Positions 6,822-16,021 are shown, numbered from the stretch's first letter. The stretch is 21,366 bases of DNA from Candidatus Gastranaerophilales bacterium (GCA_944326625.1 CALVER010000005.1:1-21366); one strand, 5' to 3'. A program made the numbers and translations. The notes: a model not told the origin generated them from the letters alone.

Positions 6822-9800
6822 ATGGAATGTCCAAAGTGTGGTTTAGAAATTGATGATAAGACGATTGTATGCCCTAATTGTAAAAAGGTGCTGAAGGTTG
6901 TTTGTCCGATTTGTAAAACTATAAATGAGAGCAATACATGTAAAAAATGCGGTTATGTCATCGTAACCAAGTGCCATAATTGCGGTAAAATCAACCCTAC
7001 CGCTAATAAAAAGTGCGCAAAATGTAAGTTTTCTCTTGAAAAAAGTGTTATTCTGAATGAGGCAAATACCGATGACTTTGTCATGCTCACAATTGATTTT
7101 CCGAATTTATCGGAAATGCGTGATATGCTCGGCTCTGTAAAATTATTTAACAAATTTAAGGTGAATTTGGATAAAGTTATTGCGGATTACGTGAAATCAA
7201 TCGGCCTCAGGCGCCAGATTATTGATAAAACTTATGTCATACGTTTTGATAAAGATTACACATTTAACGGATCTGTTAATACTGCCGTTAATTCGGCCGT
7301 TGAAATCTTAAATTTGATTACAAGATTGAACTGTAAGCTTACCAAGAAAAAAAATACATCTGTCCGCTGCAATATGTTTTTGATGAAAAAATCGGTTGAA
7401 GATGATCCTAATAATTACAGCTCAGGATTTAATATCAGCATGATTTATCAGAAATCAAAAGATGAACAGCGGGTTTTGAATTCGTTTCAGGTTATTACGG
7501 ACACCCCGCTTTTTGAGGCATTGGAAAAAAATTACAAGTTATCTCCCCTGAATTCGGTTTTGATTGACGGTGAGATGAAAATGTTTTACGAGCTGGATTT
7601 GAAGGATTTGGTGGAAATTGACCAGTCTTTGTTTGAAGATGAGGAAGAAGACGAAGTTAAAATTCCTAATTTTGTTCAAAATATGCTTTTGGAACAGGAT
7701 AAAATCGACGGCGAAGTCCTGATGAAAATTGAAACACCTCCGGATCCCGATGCTATTTATGATATTGAAACAATTAACTTTAACGAAATTAACTGCGACT
7801 TTATAAGAACTGAAAATGTCGACGTGTTTTATCATATCGTAAATAAATTGCAGTCAGTGCCGCGCGGGATTTTGGCTATAAAAACCGCTCCTATGTATGT
7901 CCCGTATTCCTTGAAAATTATTAACGAAATTGAAGAACTCGGAATTTATAACAATATTATTTCAATTACGTGCTATGATGAGATGAAATATTCTCCGTAT
8001 GCGTTTTTCAGAGATCTGGTATCAGCTATTTTTGAATACACGGTGTCTCAAAAACTTTTTGATCAAAACGATTTTTCAGCGTTTTCAAATATTGATCCGG
8101 AAAATATGATAAAAGATTTGATTACGCTTTCCGAAAGACAAATTACGGACGCTATTGATACCAGAAACCAATATTTTGATATATTCCTTACATTATTAAA
8201 AGTTATTCCGAATACCCTTATTTTTATTGAAAACTTTGATAAGGTGGATTCAAGCTCTTATGATGTTTTGAAGTATTTGTTTGAAGCTTTTGACGAGCTG
8301 CAAATAAGCTATTTAATTTCTTATGACAAAGACTTTTCACTCCATAAAAAATCACACTTTTTGATTACGCGGCCTTATTATACGGAAATTACCCTTAAGC
8401 CCACGCCGTTTGAACGGATTATTGAAGAAAACAAAAATTTCTACCGCAACATTATGAACGATTTTTATTTCCACAGAATCGCGAAATATTCCTGCGGAAG
8501 TATTCTGTTTTTGGATATTGCAATACAGTATTTGATAGAATCCGGAGTTTACCAATATAATGAAGACAGCGTTGAAATGGTAAATCCGAAAACTATTATT
8601 ATTCCGTCCAATTTAGACAGGCTTATGCGGCGCCGGCTTAACCTTTTAAAAGACGACCCGCAGACTATGCGTTTTCTGGCATCTGTTCTTCTTTTGGGTA
8701 CAAGGATTGATGTTGCAACAATCGACAGTTTGGGTTATGAAAATGCCGAAGAAATTATCAACAAACTTTCTGATATGGGCTATGTCTATTTCTACAATAA
8801 CTGTATGTATTTCCCGAATTACAACCTGCTGAGAGCAAATTTGCTTGAGGTTATGAATAAAATCGACCTCCAGAAAATTGCAAGCGAACTTTTCTCAAAA
8901 GTTTTTGTGGAAAATATGCCAAGCCCTGTCAAATCGTATTTGTATAACCTTTTGGCTGACGAAAGCAATGCATTTTTGGAATGGGAAAAACTCGCTAAAG
9001 TCAACTTGTCGCTTGGAGATTTCAGCGCATATTTGAATTGTTCAACTGAAATTCTTAATCTTCTGGAAAAGAAAAAAGTTACGGAAGAATCCGATGAGGA
9101 TATTGAAACGTATAAGCTTAAATTATATGAAAATATTTCGGACAATTTGTATGAATATGTTCCTGAAAAAACACAGGATATTGCCGAATTAACCCTTAAA
9201 AATCTTGAAAAAACAACTGATATTGATAAGATTATTTTACTTTGTTCAAAAATGATTCACGGTGCTTTAGCCTCTGCAAAATATACTCATGCATTGTGCT
9301 TGACCCATAAGGTTTTGTCGCTGGTTCCGAATGCCTCTATTGATCCGGATGCGCCCAATTTTAATTTGTATTTCTTGTTGATGTCTCTGGTTCACGTTGA
9401 AATTTTGTTCAATATTGGGGCAATGGAAGATTGTCTTGATGTTGGGTATAAGGTTTTGAATGTCATTAGCGATGAAAATATGGACAAATTGAAGCCCGAA
9501 CACATGACCGAAGATCAGTTTAAAGAGCTGGTGGTCGGGTGCGTGGGTTATATCGCGCTTGCAAATGTTATTCAGTTGAAGGGTAATGTGAAAGAATTTT
9601 TGGATATTGCATATTCTTCATTAAGTTTTATCCCGAAATCTTATGACATAATCATTCAGCTTCAGGAACTTATCGCAGGCCGCGAAGTCTTTATTTCCGA
9701 AGATATGACTTCTGACGATAAATTCTCTAAAGTGGTTTATCATATTATAAATGCATTTATTAATCATAAAAATAATTATGAGGAGTTTGCGGAAGAAATT

Positions 9801-10382
9801 TATATTGCCAAATTGCATTCAAAAGCCCGAAATCTCGCTCAGATTGAAATTTTCTGCGATTTGTTGATAGGCTATACATATATCAATTTGAATTCGTACA
9901 AGAAAGCATCTTCTATTATTTACAAAATTATTAAATCAGTTAAAAATCAAGGAATGTATTTGCTGCAGCATTTAGGCTGGTATTTCTTAAGCGAGATGAA
10001 TATAAGGCTGAAAAAGTTTGATGTTGCCTACGGTATGCTCAATAATTCCATAATTCAGCTTGAACGTTACGGCAAAGCAAGTGATTTTATCATTCTTTTG
10101 TTTAAATACAATATGTTTAAAGTTATGATGTTTTTGGGACAGGTCGGCAAGGCGCAGATTTGCCTTAATCAAGCGTATTATATTACCCAGAAATATAATG
10201 TAAAATTTGATTTTGACGTAACCCCGGAACACTATATGTGGTCAGGTGATATACAAGTTCCAGGACAGCAGGAGGGCGAAAATCAGGAACAAAATCCTGC
10301 TGAAACTTCCGAGGATAATTCTCCTGAAAATTCCGAAAATAACCCTGTGGAAGCACAAACGTCCGATGAAAGCGAGGGATAA
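6822..10382 (+). CDS. Zinc-ribbon / degenerate class III cyclase / degenerate AAA / TPR protein
   Basis: A 1186-residue protein laid out like soluble adenylyl cyclases but apparently inactive. Residues 1-70 hold twelve cysteines in CxxC pairs (3/6, 17/20, 28/31, 40/43, 51/54, 65/68), giving three zinc ribbons. Residues 86-258 follow the class III cyclase pattern: one metal-type Asp (D92 in TIDFPNL) remains, but the second position reads KT (136-137) in place of GD. Around 330-600 is an AAA_16-like ATPase: where the P-loop should be the sequence is LAIKTAPMYVPY (about 351-362), with no GxxGxGK, while a Walker-B-like FIENFDKVDSSS (about 468-479) survives. A winged-helix/LuxR-type linker follows near 595-680, then helical TPR-like repeats to about 1130 and an acidic N/E/P-rich tail. 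No signal peptide is seen. It is coupled to glgA by TAATG. Family resemblance is by pattern only; a regulatory scaffold is my inference. Confidence 0.7.
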   Translation: MECPKCGLEIDDKTIVCPNCKKVLKVVCPICKTINESNTCKKCGYVIVTKCHNCGKINPTANKKCAKCKFSLEKSVILNEANTDDFVMLTIDFPNLSEMRDMLGSVKLFNKFKVNLDKVIADYVKSIGLRRQIIDKTYVIRFDKDYTFNGSVNTAVNSAVEILNLITRLNCKLTKKKNTSVRCNMFLMKKSVEDDPNNYSSGFNISMIYQKSKDEQRVLNSFQVITDTPLFEALEKNYKLSPLNSVLIDGEMKMFYELDLKDLVEIDQSLFEDEEEDEVKIPNFVQNMLLEQDKIDGEVLMKIETPPDPDAIYDIETINFNEINCDFIRTENVDVFYHIVNKLQSVPRGILAIKTAPMYVPYSLKIINEIEELGIYNNIISITCYDEMKYSPYAFFRDLVSAIFEYTVSQKLFDQNDFSAFSNIDPENMIKDLITLSERQITDAIDTRNQYFDIFLTLLKVIPNTLIFIENFDKVDSSSYDVLKYLFEAFDELQISYLISYDKDFSLHKKSHFLITRPYYTEITLKPTPFERIIEENKNFYRNIMNDFYFHRIAKYSCGSILFLDIAIQYLIESGVYQYNEDSVEMVNPKTIIIPSNLDRLMRRRLNLLKDDPQTMRFLASVLLLGTRIDVATIDSLGYENAEEIINKLSDMGYVYFYNNCMYFPNYNLLRANLLEVMNKIDLQKIASELFSKVFVENMPSPVKSYLYNLLADESNAFLEWEKLAKVNLSLGDFSAYLNCSTEILNLLEKKKVTEESDEDIETYKLKLYENISDNLYEYVPEKTQDIAELTLKNLEKTTDIDKIILLCSKMIHGALASAKYTHALCLTHKVLSLVPNASIDPDAPNFNLYFLLMSLVHVEILFNIGAMEDCLDVGYKVLNVISDENMDKLKPEHMTEDQFKELVVGCVGYIALANVIQLKGNVKEFLDIAYSSLSFIPKSYDIIIQLQELIAGREVFISEDMTSDDKFSKVVYHIINAFINHKNNYEEFAEEIYIAKLHSKARNLAQIEIFCDLLIGYTYINLNSYKKASSIIYKIIKSVKNQGMYLLQHLGWYFLSEMNIRLKKFDVAYGMLNNSIIQLERYGKASDFIILLFKYNMFKVMMFLGQVGKAQICLNQAYYITQKYNVKFDFDVTPEHYMWSGDIQVPGQQEGENQEQNPAETSEDNSPENSENNPVEAQTSDESEG

Positions 10383-11824
10383 TGAAAGTTTTATTTGCAG
10401 CAGCGGAAGTGGCGCCTTTTTCTAAAGCCGGCGGTCTGGCAGATGTGGTCGGCAGTCTGCCCAAACATATTGAAGATGATGCTGAAATTGCTGTTTTTAC
10501 GCCGTTTCACGGGCTTATTGATGCCGATAAATACGGTATAAAAGAACTTGAAAATTCTGAAATGTGGCTTACCTTCGGAAATCAGGGGCATAAGTTCAGA
10601 CTGTTTATGTGCAAGCTGCCCGATACAAATATAAATGTGTTTTTCGTCCATAATGACTGGTATTTTACATGTTTTAAAGAAGTTTATCCGAAATGGCTTG
10701 ATACGCGTTATGAGCATGAAAGGTATATTGCTTTTTCTCTTGCTGTTTTGGAATATGCTAAAGCCTTGAATTTCAGGGCTGATGTTATACATGCAAATGA
10801 CTGGCATACGGCAATGATTCCTGTGTATCTGCACAGTAATTACAGGTATGATGATTTTTGGAAAAATACAAAAACGGTTTTTGAAATACATAATCTCGCA
10901 TATCAGGGTGTCTGGTTTGAGGATGTTCTTGATTTTGCAAATATGCGTAAAGATATTGTCTATAACGAATGGGGAGTTGAGCATTACGGCAAAGTTAACT
11001 GGATGAAGGGTGCCATAAATTATTCGGATAAAGTTATTGCCGTATCTCCGAATTACGCAAGAGAAATTTTAACCGGTGAATACGGCGAGGGTATGGATTA
11101 CACTCTCAGAATGAATCAAAATAAACTCGTCGGAATTCTTAACGGTATTGACTATTCCGTATTTAACCCGAAAACCGATAAAAATCTTGCCGCAAACTAT
11201 ACATATAGATTTCTTGAGAAAAAAGAAATAAACAAAAAAGCTGTTTGTGAGTTTTTCGGTTTAAAATATAATCCTGAAAGGCCTTTAATAGCATTTATTT
11301 CTCGTCTGGTTGAGCAAAAAGGGCTTGATCTTATAAGACAAGCCGAAAATGATATGAAAAATACAAATGCGGATTTTGTATTTTTGGGAAGCGGAAACAG
11401 TGATTACGAAAACCTTTTAATCTGGCTTTCAAATAACACGTCTAATATTCGCGCTTATATAGGGTATAAGGCTGACCTTGCAAATCTTATTTATGCCGGC
11501 AGTGACTTTTTCCTTATGCCGTCAAAATTTGAACCGTGCGGGTTAAGTCAGCTTATTGCAATGCATTACGGGTCTTTGCCGGTTGTAAGAGCAACAGGCG
11601 GGCTGGAAGATACGGTTACCGGTTATCCTTTGAATGATTCAACAGGTTTCAAATTCTGGCGCTATGACGGATGGGATATGATGCAGGCCGTTAATTGCGC
11701 ACTCGGAGTTTATCATGAAAAACCTACGCTTGACGCTATGCGTAAATCTGCTATGAAAGCTGATTTTTCATGGGATAAAAGCGCTAAAAAATATTTGGAT
11801 ATTTATAGAGAACTTGCTGGATAA
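10382..11824 (+). CDS. glgA: Glycogen synthase (ADP-glucose), GT5
   Basis: Adds glucose from ADP-glucose to alpha-1,4-glucan chains in the cytoplasm. The N-terminal ADP-glucose motif is KAGGLADV (15-22), HANDWHTA lies near 140, and the C-terminal half has FISRLVEQKG and the retaining-GT site EPCGLSQ from about residue 384. Length 480 is normal. The start codon overlaps the stop of the preceding gene (TAATG) with AGGG about 7 nt upstream inside that gene, so translation is coupled and there is one transcript. No other glycogen genes (glgB, glgC, glgP) are in the window. Confidence 0.95.
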   Translation: MKVLFAAAEVAPFSKAGGLADVVGSLPKHIEDDAEIAVFTPFHGLIDADKYGIKELENSEMWLTFGNQGHKFRLFMCKLPDTNINVFFVHNDWYFTCFKEVYPKWLDTRYEHERYIAFSLAVLEYAKALNFRADVIHANDWHTAMIPVYLHSNYRYDDFWKNTKTVFEIHNLAYQGVWFEDVLDFANMRKDIVYNEWGVEHYGKVNWMKGAINYSDKVIAVSPNYAREILTGEYGEGMDYTLRMNQNKLVGILNGIDYSVFNPKTDKNLAANYTYRFLEKKEINKKAVCEFFGLKYNPERPLIAFISRLVEQKGLDLIRQAENDMKNTNADFVFLGSGNSDYENLLIWLSNNTSNIRAYIGYKADLANLIYAGSDFFLMPSKFEPCGLSQLIAMHYGSLPVVRATGGLEDTVTGYPLNDSTGFKFWRYDGWDMMQAVNCALGVYHEKPTLDAMRKSAMKADFSWDKSAKKYLDIYRELAG

Positions 11825-11840
11825 ATTTTTAATGTGTGCA

Positions 11841-11846
11841 TAAAAT
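11841..11846 (+). promoter_or_regulatory. -10 box of the DMT permease gene, leaderless spacing
   Basis: TAAAAT followed by six bases (GTGGGT) and ATG at 11853. It lies in the 28-nt gap after glgA. If real, the permease can be transcribed separately from glgA. A GTG within the gap (11847) is an alternative in-frame start. Confidence 0.4.
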
Positions 11847-11852
11847 GTGGGT

Positions 11853-12731
11853 ATGAATAACTACATTAAATTGCATATATCAGTTTTACTTGCAGGTTTT
11901 ACGGGAATTTTCGGCAAATTAATACAGCTTAATGAAGGGCTTCTGGTATTTTACAGGCTCTGGTTTGCGTTTATAATTTTGTGTGTATTATTTTGTCTGA
12001 TTAAAAAATTTCCAAAAGAAAATTTTAAAGACGCATTGAAGCTTATGGGGGTCGGGGCGCTTTTGGGGCTTCATTTTTTACTGTTTTACGGAAGTATAAA
12101 ATATGCTAATGTTTCGGTCGGGGTGGTTTGTTATTCTCTGGTCGGATTTTTTACGGTAATTTTTGAACCGTTAATTGAAAAAGTTAAGTTTTCGGTGATT
12201 GATTTGGGATACAGTTTAATTGCCGTGTTAGGTATTGGCTTAATATTCAATTTTGACACGGGAAACAGGTTCGGAATAATCCTCGGGGTATTGTCGGCGG
12301 CTGTTTTTGCCCTGTATACGATTTACAATAAAGTTATTGATAAATCTTCCAAAAGCATGCTTTTTTATGAAATGGGCGGCGGCGCATTATTTATAACTTT
12401 AGTTATGCCTTTTTATTTGTATTTCAATCCTGTCAGCACTGTTTTGCCTTCTTATTCCGATTTGGGGTACTTAATAGTTTTGGCATTTTTCTGTACAATA
12501 GGTTTATATATCCTGCATATTCAGGTATTAAAAACAATATCTCCGTTTACAGTCTCTTTGTGCGGAAATCTTGAACCCATATACGGAATTGGTATCGCGG
12601 CAGTATTTTTAGGTGAAGCAAAAGAGCTTAACCTCTCATTTTACGTCGGAATGGTGCTCATACTTTCATCGGTATTCTTGCAAACCCTTATGAAATCAAG
12701 ACAAATCACCGTATCAGAAGAACATGTTTAA
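11853..12731 (+). CDS. EamA/DMT-family permease, 10 TM
   Basis: A 292-residue integral membrane protein with two EamA halves, roughly 10 hydrophobic helices. The first half has the typical FYRLWFAF helix near residue 36 and a glycine-rich helix with the LHFLLFYGSIKYA pattern; the second half ends in the LEPIYGIGIAAVFLGE signature common to DMT transporters of metabolites, amino acids or drugs. I prefer ATG at 11853 over GTG at 11847, because the -10 to ATG distance matches other genes here; the difference is two residues. The substrate is unknown. The stop TAA interlocks with the stop of the convergent gene. Confidence 0.88.
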   Translation: MNNYIKLHISVLLAGFTGIFGKLIQLNEGLLVFYRLWFAFIILCVLFCLIKKFPKENFKDALKLMGVGALLGLHFLLFYGSIKYANVSVGVVCYSLVGFFTVIFEPLIEKVKFSVIDLGYSLIAVLGIGLIFNFDTGNRFGIILGVLSAAVFALYTIYNKVIDKSSKSMLFYEMGGGALFITLVMPFYLYFNPVSTVLPSYSDLGYLIVLAFFCTIGLYILHIQVLKTISPFTVSLCGNLEPIYGIGIAAVFLGEAKELNLSFYVGMVLILSSVFLQTLMKSRQITVSEEHV

Positions 12732-14785
12732 ATTTTTTGCAATTCTGAAATCGCAGGATCAAGAAGTCTTCTGCCTATATTCTCAAAAGAGATAGAGCAA
12801 AGAGTTTTGTTTCCGTATTTAATTAATTTTTCAATAACACCCTTGCCGTATTTGGGGTGAGAAACCATATCACCCTGTTCAAAAGCCGGAGCATCATCCG
12901 CTAATACAGGCTCATCAGACGGATAAACAGGCACAACCGGCGGCTGCGGCTCGTTTAACATGTCATCAGGATTATTTTCAACTTCAAATTCGGTCGGAAC
13001 ATCTTCAAGTACCGGCTCTTGAGTAATTACTTCTTCTTCAGCAGTCTCATCAAGAGGGTGTTCTTCTTCAAACGGAAGTTCATTTGTAACTTCATAATCC
13101 GCACCTGATAAATAGTGTTCTTCTTCCGGCTGTTCGGGTTGTTCAATTGAAATATCGTCAATGAAATCCAAATCGTCCTCGGTAATTGTATCTTGTGATG
13201 TTATATCTTCAATTGAAGGCGGTTCTTGCGGTTTTGTATAAAACACTTCATCAACGTCTTTTGCGACCTGTTCCACAAGTTCATCATGCGTCATCTGAGT
13301 TTCGGGTACAGTCACTTCCTGATCGTGTGAAATTTCTTCGGGAATTTCAATTTCTTCATTATCGTCAAAGTCAAAAACAGCATCTTGATTGTCAGAAATA
13401 TCCGTTACGTGTTCGTCAGGTTCTTCTTCCTGTGTAATTTCTTCAACCTCTTCAGGAATTTCAACAACGGGTTCGGTTTCATCAATTACCTCAATTTCGT
13501 CCACGGCCGGAAGATCAGAAATTTGTTCTTCTTCCTGAATTTCGTGTTCTTCCTCTACGGTTGTATCCTCATCTTCAAAATTGTTTTCAGAAAGTTCATT
13601 CAATTCAACAATAAACGGAACATTTTGTGTAAGTGCACCGCAGATAATGAATTCATTGGCATTCAATTTGTTCAATAAAGTATTGTAGCTTGCAAAATCG
13701 TGCTGGAGGGTTTGCGGAGCAAAGAAAATGAGATTTTCCGCGCGTTGTTTCAATTCCGGCAGATATTTGTAACCGTGGCTGCAAATTATTGTTGTAAAAA
13801 TGTGTTCATTTCCGAAAATTTGCATAAGCAATTTTTTATCGGAATTCCTGTTTGTAAATTTACTGAACAAATATATGTAAGCATCAACTTTATTCATTTG
13901 AGAGTGAATATAAGAAATAAGCTCTTTTTGCAGACTGTCAGGTACATCGGCAATATCAATATAAGTAATTTTGTTTTCGTTTATTGCATTTAATAAACCG
14001 TCAAGTTCTTCTTTTGTTTGAGCAAAAACATTATCCTCATGGTATTTTAAAAGTTTATGTTTTAAGAGTGCTAATTCAGGGATATTTGTTGCTGCATATT
14101 GCTGTGAAACAACATTTACAAAATTATTAAACGGGATAAAATTATCTTCAACCGTTTTTGTATATTCCTGAACTTCATAAAAAATATCCTGAATAACAGC
14201 TTTGCTGGCGGCATCAACTTCGGTAAGGTCATTTTCGTAAATATAGTCAATCATTCTTGCGTTCAACGGAAGTTTGAAGTCACGTTTAAACCTTACGGGT
14301 TCAAATTCTCCAAAAGTATGATCAACATCAATTACGACAACTTTTTCACCGTAATCGGCAAGCTGGTTTGTGGAATTTTTTACGATTGTGTTAATATTGT
14401 CGAATTTTTCGGCACATATCGTGAGATTTTTTTCAAAAATTGTTTGGTCAACTTTGAGTTTTGTATTTTGCTGGGCAAGCGCGCCTAACAAAATCGGTTT
14501 TTCAATAGGCAGAAGTCTTAAAATGTCTCCTGAATTTAATTTTGAAAGCTGCGCTTTTATTGAGGGAATTGAACCGTCGTAATTATCAACGATTCCTTCG
14601 GAATTGAATGTGAAGATTAATCTGGCAATTGCGTAATTTGCGTTAATTTCAGCTTTCAGGTTAACTATTTGTCCGACATAAGACTTGTTATTGTCAACAA
14701 GTGCTATAAATTGTGCAAGTGCTATTTTATCATCATCTGTATAAGATATTTTTACAAGATTATTCTTAATCTCCAATAATTTCAT
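12728..14785 (-). CDS. HerA-like protein with lost P-loop, acidic linker and UvrD/PcrA-type Tudor tail
   Basis: 685 residues, product not previously familiar to me. Residues 1-393 follow the HerA/FtsK-fold plan: a HAS-barrel-like start (VGQIVNLKAEI), a PILLGALAQ strand, then the P-loop position, which reads ICAEKFDNINTIVKN (123-137) with no GxGKS, then VVVIDVDHTF (149-158) where HerA has the viDphGE strand, and the end section with NLIFFAP and NEFIICGALTQNVPFIVEL. Residues 394-634 are an acidic, proline-rich linker with two lysines and no arginine. Residues 635-685 (GDMVSHPKYGKGVI to LDPAISELQKI) match the C-terminal Tudor-like domain of PcrA/UvrD, which in PcrA contacts RNA polymerase. It has GAGGG as ribosome binding site and its own promoter, and follows yqeK by 38 nt. 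A transcription- or DNA-linked scaffold is my inference. Confidence 0.7.
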   Translation of the reverse strand: MKLLEIKNNLVKISYTDDDKIALAQFIALVDNNKSYVGQIVNLKAEINANYAIARLIFTFNSEGIVDNYDGSIPSIKAQLSKLNSGDILRLLPIEKPILLGALAQQNTKLKVDQTIFEKNLTICAEKFDNINTIVKNSTNQLADYGEKVVVIDVDHTFGEFEPVRFKRDFKLPLNARMIDYIYENDLTEVDAASKAVIQDIFYEVQEYTKTVEDNFIPFNNFVNVVSQQYAATNIPELALLKHKLLKYHEDNVFAQTKEELDGLLNAINENKITYIDIADVPDSLQKELISYIHSQMNKVDAYIYLFSKFTNRNSDKKLLMQIFGNEHIFTTIICSHGYKYLPELKQRAENLIFFAPQTLQHDFASYNTLLNKLNANEFIICGALTQNVPFIVELNELSENNFEDEDTTVEEEHEIQEEEQISDLPAVDEIEVIDETEPVVEIPEEVEEITQEEEPDEHVTDISDNQDAVFDFDDNEEIEIPEEISHDQEVTVPETQMTHDELVEQVAKDVDEVFYTKPQEPPSIEDITSQDTITEDDLDFIDDISIEQPEQPEEEHYLSGADYEVTNELPFEEEHPLDETAEEEVITQEPVLEDVPTEFEVENNPDDMLNEPQPPVVPVYPSDEPVLADDAPAFEQGDMVSHPKYGKGVIEKLIKYGNKTLCSISFENIGRRLLDPAISELQKI

Positions 14786-14808
14786 CAGTTTTCCCTCTCA
14801 ATGGAAAT

Positions 14809-14817
14809 ATTCTAACA
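14809..14817 (-). promoter_or_regulatory. Extended -10 promoter of the HerA-like gene
   Basis: TGT-TAGAAT on the minus strand, between the stop of yqeK and the ATG at 14785. The expected start near 14802 gives a leader of about 17 nt containing GAGAGGG as ribosome binding site, so this gene is not leaderless. Confidence 0.5.
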
Positions 14818-14823
14818 CAAAAT

Positions 14824-15444
14824 TCAATTTTTTTTATTAACTTTGTCACATTCTTTACTATTTGTTATATCAATAAGGTTGTTGTAAATATCAACGGTTA
14901 CGGGACAAATTTTTAATTCGCGTTTTACAAGGCTTTTTATTGTTTCTTTATAGCATCTTAAAAGTGCTTTATTAAGTCCGTTATTTTCCTTTAGAATTTT
15001 ACAAATTTCTTCGCGGTATTCTTTATCGCGGGTGTTGGGTTCGATTTTATCAGCAAGAAAAATTATTTTTTCAAAATCCGTCATATCTTTTTTGCCGAGG
15101 GTGTGCCAGCGGATTGCGGATAAAATTTCATTGTCGCACACTCCAAAATCTTTATTGGCGCAATATGCGCTTACGGGCGCGTGAAGTGTTTTGTAATTCA
15201 TCAATTCGTTTTCGTCTACGTTTAAGTTTTTATGGATTATGTCAAGCAGCTTTTCATTGTCAAAACATTTTGCGCAATCGTGCAAAAGCCCTGCGACATA
15301 AGCTTTATTCTCATCTTCGTGAAATTGTTCCGCAAGCTCTTTTGCGCATTCGGCAGTCCCGAGGCAATGACTGTATCTTTCATCGGTTAAGTGTTCTTTA
15401 AGCCATTTTAATATTTCGTCTTTATTGATTTTTGTATAATCCAT
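14824..15444 (-). CDS. yqeK: YqeK-type HD-domain diadenosine tetraphosphate hydrolase
   Basis: A 206-residue HD-superfamily metallohydrolase; characterised YqeK proteins cleave Ap4A symmetrically to ADP. The metal ligands line up: H26 (RYSHCLG), H55-D56 (GLLHDCAK), H88 (LHAP), H114 (RWHTLG) and D132 (FLADKIEPNTR). The ATG lies inside the end of nadD (23-nt overlap, different frame) with only a weak ribosome binding site, implying translational coupling. The nadD-yqeK pair is a common conserved neighbourhood, often followed by rsfS, which is not present here. The last residues are lysine- and asparagine-rich. Confidence 0.92.
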   Translation of the reverse strand: MDYTKINKDEILKWLKEHLTDERYSHCLGTAECAKELAEQFHEDENKAYVAGLLHDCAKCFDNEKLLDIIHKNLNVDENELMNYKTLHAPVSAYCANKDFGVCDNEILSAIRWHTLGKKDMTDFEKIIFLADKIEPNTRDKEYREEICKILKENNGLNKALLRCYKETIKSLVKRELKICPVTVDIYNNLIDITNSKECDKVNKKN

Positions 15445-16015
15445 TTTGTTCTATATATCCTTTTACTTTGTCTGTTACAAATTTGCTTATATCATTTCCT
15501 TCGCGGATATTTTTGCGTATATCGCTTGACGAAATGTCTTGAAAATCCATTTTTGCGAATGTGAAATTGTATCCCTTTTCTTTCAATTCCCGATATTTTT
15601 TGTTGTCAAGTTCGTTTTCCCGTACAAAAACTATAAAATTTACAAGTTCTTTTAATTTATCCGCTTCATACCAGGTGTCAATTTTTTTGAAAGCATCCGT
15701 ACCTATTATAAAATTAATTTTTCCTTCAATATCGTATTTTTTGTAAAGTTCAAGAATTGTAAGATAAGTATAGGAATTTCGTTCATTTTTGTATTCAATA
15801 TCGGAGACTTTGAAGTTTGGATTTGAAAGTGCCGCAAGTTCAACCATTTTGAGTCTGTGCGGCGTGAGCGTAATGTCATAATTTTTATGCGGGGGTCTGT
15901 ATGCCGGAATGAATATAATTTTATCAAATCCGTAATTTTTCAGCACATAGTCAGCCATCTTTAAATGGGCAACGTGTATCGGGTTAAAAGTTCCTTGAAA
16001 AACGCATAATTTCAT
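15422..16015 (-). CDS. nadD: Nicotinate-nucleotide adenylyltransferase
   Basis: Joins NaMN with ATP to give deamido-NAD in NAD synthesis. The nucleotidyltransferase signature is QGTFNPIHVAH (7-17, the T/HxGH-type motif, with Q in place of the usual G and A in place of the usual G near the end), PPHK at 41-44, FIIGTDAF (102-109) and ISSSDIR (161-167). Length 197 is normal. The ATG at 16015 has no Shine-Dalgarno, and an extended -10 sits 6 nt upstream, so the mRNA is probably leaderless. A hairpin terminator for the small gene upstream insulates it. Confidence 0.95.
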   Translation of the reverse strand: MKLCVFQGTFNPIHVAHLKMADYVLKNYGFDKIIFIPAYRPPHKNYDITLTPHRLKMVELAALSNPNFKVSDIEYKNERNSYTYLTILELYKKYDIEGKINFIIGTDAFKKIDTWYEADKLKELVNFIVFVRENELDNKKYRELKEKGYNFTFAKMDFQDISSSDIRKNIREGNDISKFVTDKVKGYIEQNGLYKNQ

Positions 16016-16021
16016 ACTTTT

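Noticed and set aside
10391..10984. A 197-codon open frame antisense to glgA
   Set aside because: Lies wholly opposite a clear enzyme gene, has no known motifs, and codon pattern follows the sense gene.
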